DNA of 64,000 nt from Opitutus sp. GAS368 (GTDB lineage: Bacteria > Verrucomicrobiota > Verrucomicrobiia > Opitutales > Opitutaceae), in NCBI GenBank assembly GCA_945903465.1, contig CAMDOF010000019.1, positions 1-64,000 of the forward strand. The letters run 5' to 3'. Shown here piece after piece: positions 62,440 through 64,000 of this stretch (positions are counted from its first letter, which is position 1; the number at the start of each line of letters is the position of its first letter). The notes under the pieces were generated by a model, which saw nothing but the letters and a program-made list of their open reading frames with translations, was not told the DNA's origin and ran no database searches. The translations under genes and the position numbers were made by a program.

Positions 62440-64000
62440 TCAGAACTCTGCGGAGAGGCTCAGGAAAGTGCGCTCGTTCGCGTATTGGGAACTGCCAGCG
62501 AAGAACACCACCTCGTTTGCGATATTATTCTTCCGGACGCGGACGCTGTAGCGGCCATTGTTCCAATAGTAGGCCAAGCCGGCGTTCAGGATGGTTTGAT
62601 CGTCATTGAACTTGCCGGTGGACAAGATGCCGACTGTCCAGCCACCGAACCAAGTCTTCCCGCCGCCCGTGACCTCGAAGCCGTTGCGATTGCGATCGCG
62701 GAAGCTGTATTTGGCGTTGAGGGATACTTCCTTCGTCGGCTTGACGATCACGCTGAAGGTGCCGTTCGGGCGCGGCAGGCGGCCGTGCAACGCGATGCCA
62801 CCCGCGGAGAACGTCAACCGCTGCGTCGGCTGCCCGAAGATGTTGACCTCGACGCCTTCGACATGCTCGCCGTCGGAGACGAAGTTTTCGGAATACTGGA
62901 TGGTGCCGATGCCATTCGCGCCGACTTCGGTGCGCGACTGGCTGGCGAGAAAGCCATTGCGGTCCATGTCGAAATACGCGACTGAGGCCACGAACTTGCC
63001 ACGCCACAGATCGGCCTTGAGCCCGATCTCGTTCACTTCCGCCTTCACTTGGCCGATGATCTTCTCGTTGGCACTGCGACGGCCATCGGTATAACGCGTC
63101 GCGCCGTTCAGGAGCGAATCTCCGCCCCAGCGATTGCGGATGATCTTCGGATCGGCCTGCCCGCTGTGCAGAAAATATACCGACGCCCAATCCACAGGTT
63201 TGTAGGCGATCGAGTAGCGCGGGACATTGGTGGTCGCGTCGGCCGCGGTATTGACATTGTTCCGGACGTTCAGCGACTCGCTCGACGTGTTGTCCTCACG
63301 CCAACCGGCGATGACCTGAATTCGGTCGGAGAAGTACGATCCGTTGTACTGCAAGTAGTAGCCGTAACCGTCGCCCTTGGAGCGGTTGTCGGAATTGGCG
63401 TTCACCGCGACATAGGTATAGGGATCGTAATTCGCCGGCGGTGGCGTCTTCCAAGGCTGATAGAGATCGATGGGGAGTTGCGCGCGGCTTCCCGCCTGGT
63501 CCAAGCCTTTCTGCCGGTAAGCTTCGAAGCCGAGCAGGAAGGTGTGCTTCGTATTCCAGATACCTTTCTGATAAAGCAGGTCGCTCTGGCTGCGCCACGC
63601 GCGGTCCTCGGTGTGATTGCGCTGGAGCGTCATCGTGACCTGATAACCGGAGGGATAGTTCGGATTCCGCGCCACGGCCGGAGCCGCGGTGTAACGCATG
63701 ATGTCGTTCGTGATGTCCTCGCCTTTGACGCCCTGGCGGAACGACAAACTATCCGAGAACCGGTGATTGATGATCAGGCCGACCTCGCCAACCTCAGCCT
63801 CGAGGAAATTCGGCTTGTAGCCAAACACGTTGTCGTACGGAACCAGCGGCGTATTGGGACCGGGATACCAGATGGCCTTGTTGATCGTGCCGCTATCGAC
63901 CTGCGCGTCCACCTGTGCAGGGTGCATCCAGAAGGCCTGCGCCACGAGCCCCGGTGTCTTGTGGTGAAAATAGGCGGTCGTAAGGTGAACATCGGTCCGA
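62440..64000 (-). CDS. TonB-dependent receptor, 5' part outside window
   Basis: The frame stays open past the ORF-track start to the window edge (RTDVHLTTAYFHHKTPGL upstream of AQAFWMHPAQ), so about 520 C-terminal residues are visible. The barrel matches the receptor at 51305-53617 block by block: IWYPGPNTPLVPYDNVFGY, YPSGYQVTMTLQRNHTED, GDGYGYYLQYNGSYFSDRIQ, TIQYSENF, NRNGFEVTGGGKTWFGG. It ends RTFLSLSAEF with a terminal Phe. The next gene, 20 bp on, is a Gfo/Idh oxidoreductase. Its promoter is not in the window, so membership in the GATCGATC regulon cannot be judged. Confidence 0.9.
   Translation of the reverse strand, partial: RTDVHLTTAYFHHKTPGLVAQAFWMHPAQVDAQVDSGTINKAIWYPGPNTPLVPYDNVFGYKPNFLEAEVGEVGLIINHRFSDSLSFRQGVKGEDITNDIMRYTAAPAVARNPNYPSGYQVTMTLQRNHTEDRAWRSQSDLLYQKGIWNTKHTFLLGFEAYRQKGLDQAGSRAQLPIDLYQPWKTPPPANYDPYTYVAVNANSDNRSKGDGYGYYLQYNGSYFSDRIQVIAGWREDNTSSESLNVRNNVNTAADATTNVPRYSIAYKPVDWASVYFLHSGQADPKIIRNRWGGDSLLNGATRYTDGRRSANEKIIGQVKAEVNEIGLKADLWRGKFVASVAYFDMDRNGFLASQSRTEVGANGIGTIQYSENFVSDGEHVEGVEVNIFGQPTQRLTFSAGGIALHGRLPRPNGTFSVIVKPTKEVSLNAKYSFRDRNRNGFEVTGGGKTWFGGWTVGILSTGKFNDDQTILNAGLAYYWNNGRYSVRVRKNNIANEVVFFAGSSQYANERTFLSLSAEF

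Overview
The window looks like chromosomal DNA of a polysaccharide-degrading member of the PVC superphylum, most likely Verrucomicrobia of the Opitutaceae type. This is inferred from gene families, not from a marker gene. It is GC-rich and packed with secreted proteins typical of that group: large TonB-dependent receptors without SusD partners, PVC-type membrane-bound dehydrogenases (beta-propeller, HEAT repeats, C-terminal cytochrome c), DUF1501/DUF1549/DUF1553 proteins, DUF1080 proteins, Tat-exported Gfo/Idh/MocA oxidoreductases, Cys-type sulfatases, and GH32 and other beta-propeller glycosidases. No tRNA, rRNA or CRISPR array was seen.

Region 1 (1-33 kb) is transcribed almost entirely from the minus strand. 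It consists of nutrient cassettes, most headed by a TonB receptor: TonB (312-3338); TonB/PhoD-like phosphatase/PVC dehydrogenase/sulfatase (13552 down to 4359); TonB/SGNH hydrolase-propeller fusion/Tat glycosidase-like (21280 down to 14339); TonB/ceramidase-like/truncated PVC dehydrogenase (26671 down to 21443); and DUF1080/PVC dehydrogenase/TonB (33977 down to 27246). A dispersed noncoding repeat (called the R element here) with a G-rich tract lies just upstream of most of these receptors. Unrelated long palindromes sit in the junctions between genes of the same cassette.

Region 2 (34-37.5 kb) is a graveyard. It holds pieces of a DUF1501 protein, a sulfatase, an ISKra4-like transposase, a GntR/FCD regulator with an in-frame stop, a TIM-barrel isomerase and a PVC dehydrogenase. 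For all of these except the transposase, a similar intact gene lies elsewhere in the window.

Region 3 (37.5-58.3 kb) carries an operon Gfo/Idh-DUF1080-DUF1553-DUF1501 on the plus strand, a divergent pair PVC dehydrogenase/TIM-barrel isomerase, a sulfatase, a TonB receptor, another sulfatase, a GH32 fructanase-type enzyme and an intact GntR/FCD regulator. The most striking signal is a palindromic site, ATGATCGATCAT or close variants. It stands upstream of nearly every transcription unit from 34.08 to 58.33 kb, usually 0-9 bp before a TTGACT-like -35 hexamer, and also overlaps the regulator's own promoter. I read this as a local regulon of that FCD regulator. It also reaches the DUF1080/PVC dehydrogenase/TonB operon at the end of Region 1.

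Region 4 (58.3-64 kb) has an unexplained block, an IS1380-family element abutting the last 59 codons of an MFS transporter, and the end of a TonB receptor followed by a second Gfo/Idh protein.

Working model (inference): receptors import oligosaccharides, periplasmic sulfatases and glycosidases trim them, and the exported oxidoreductases and cytochrome-bearing dehydrogenases act on released sugars. Substrate identity is not visible beyond the fructan-type GH32 enzyme. All searches were by eye; coordinates of repeats and remnants are approximate to a few bases.
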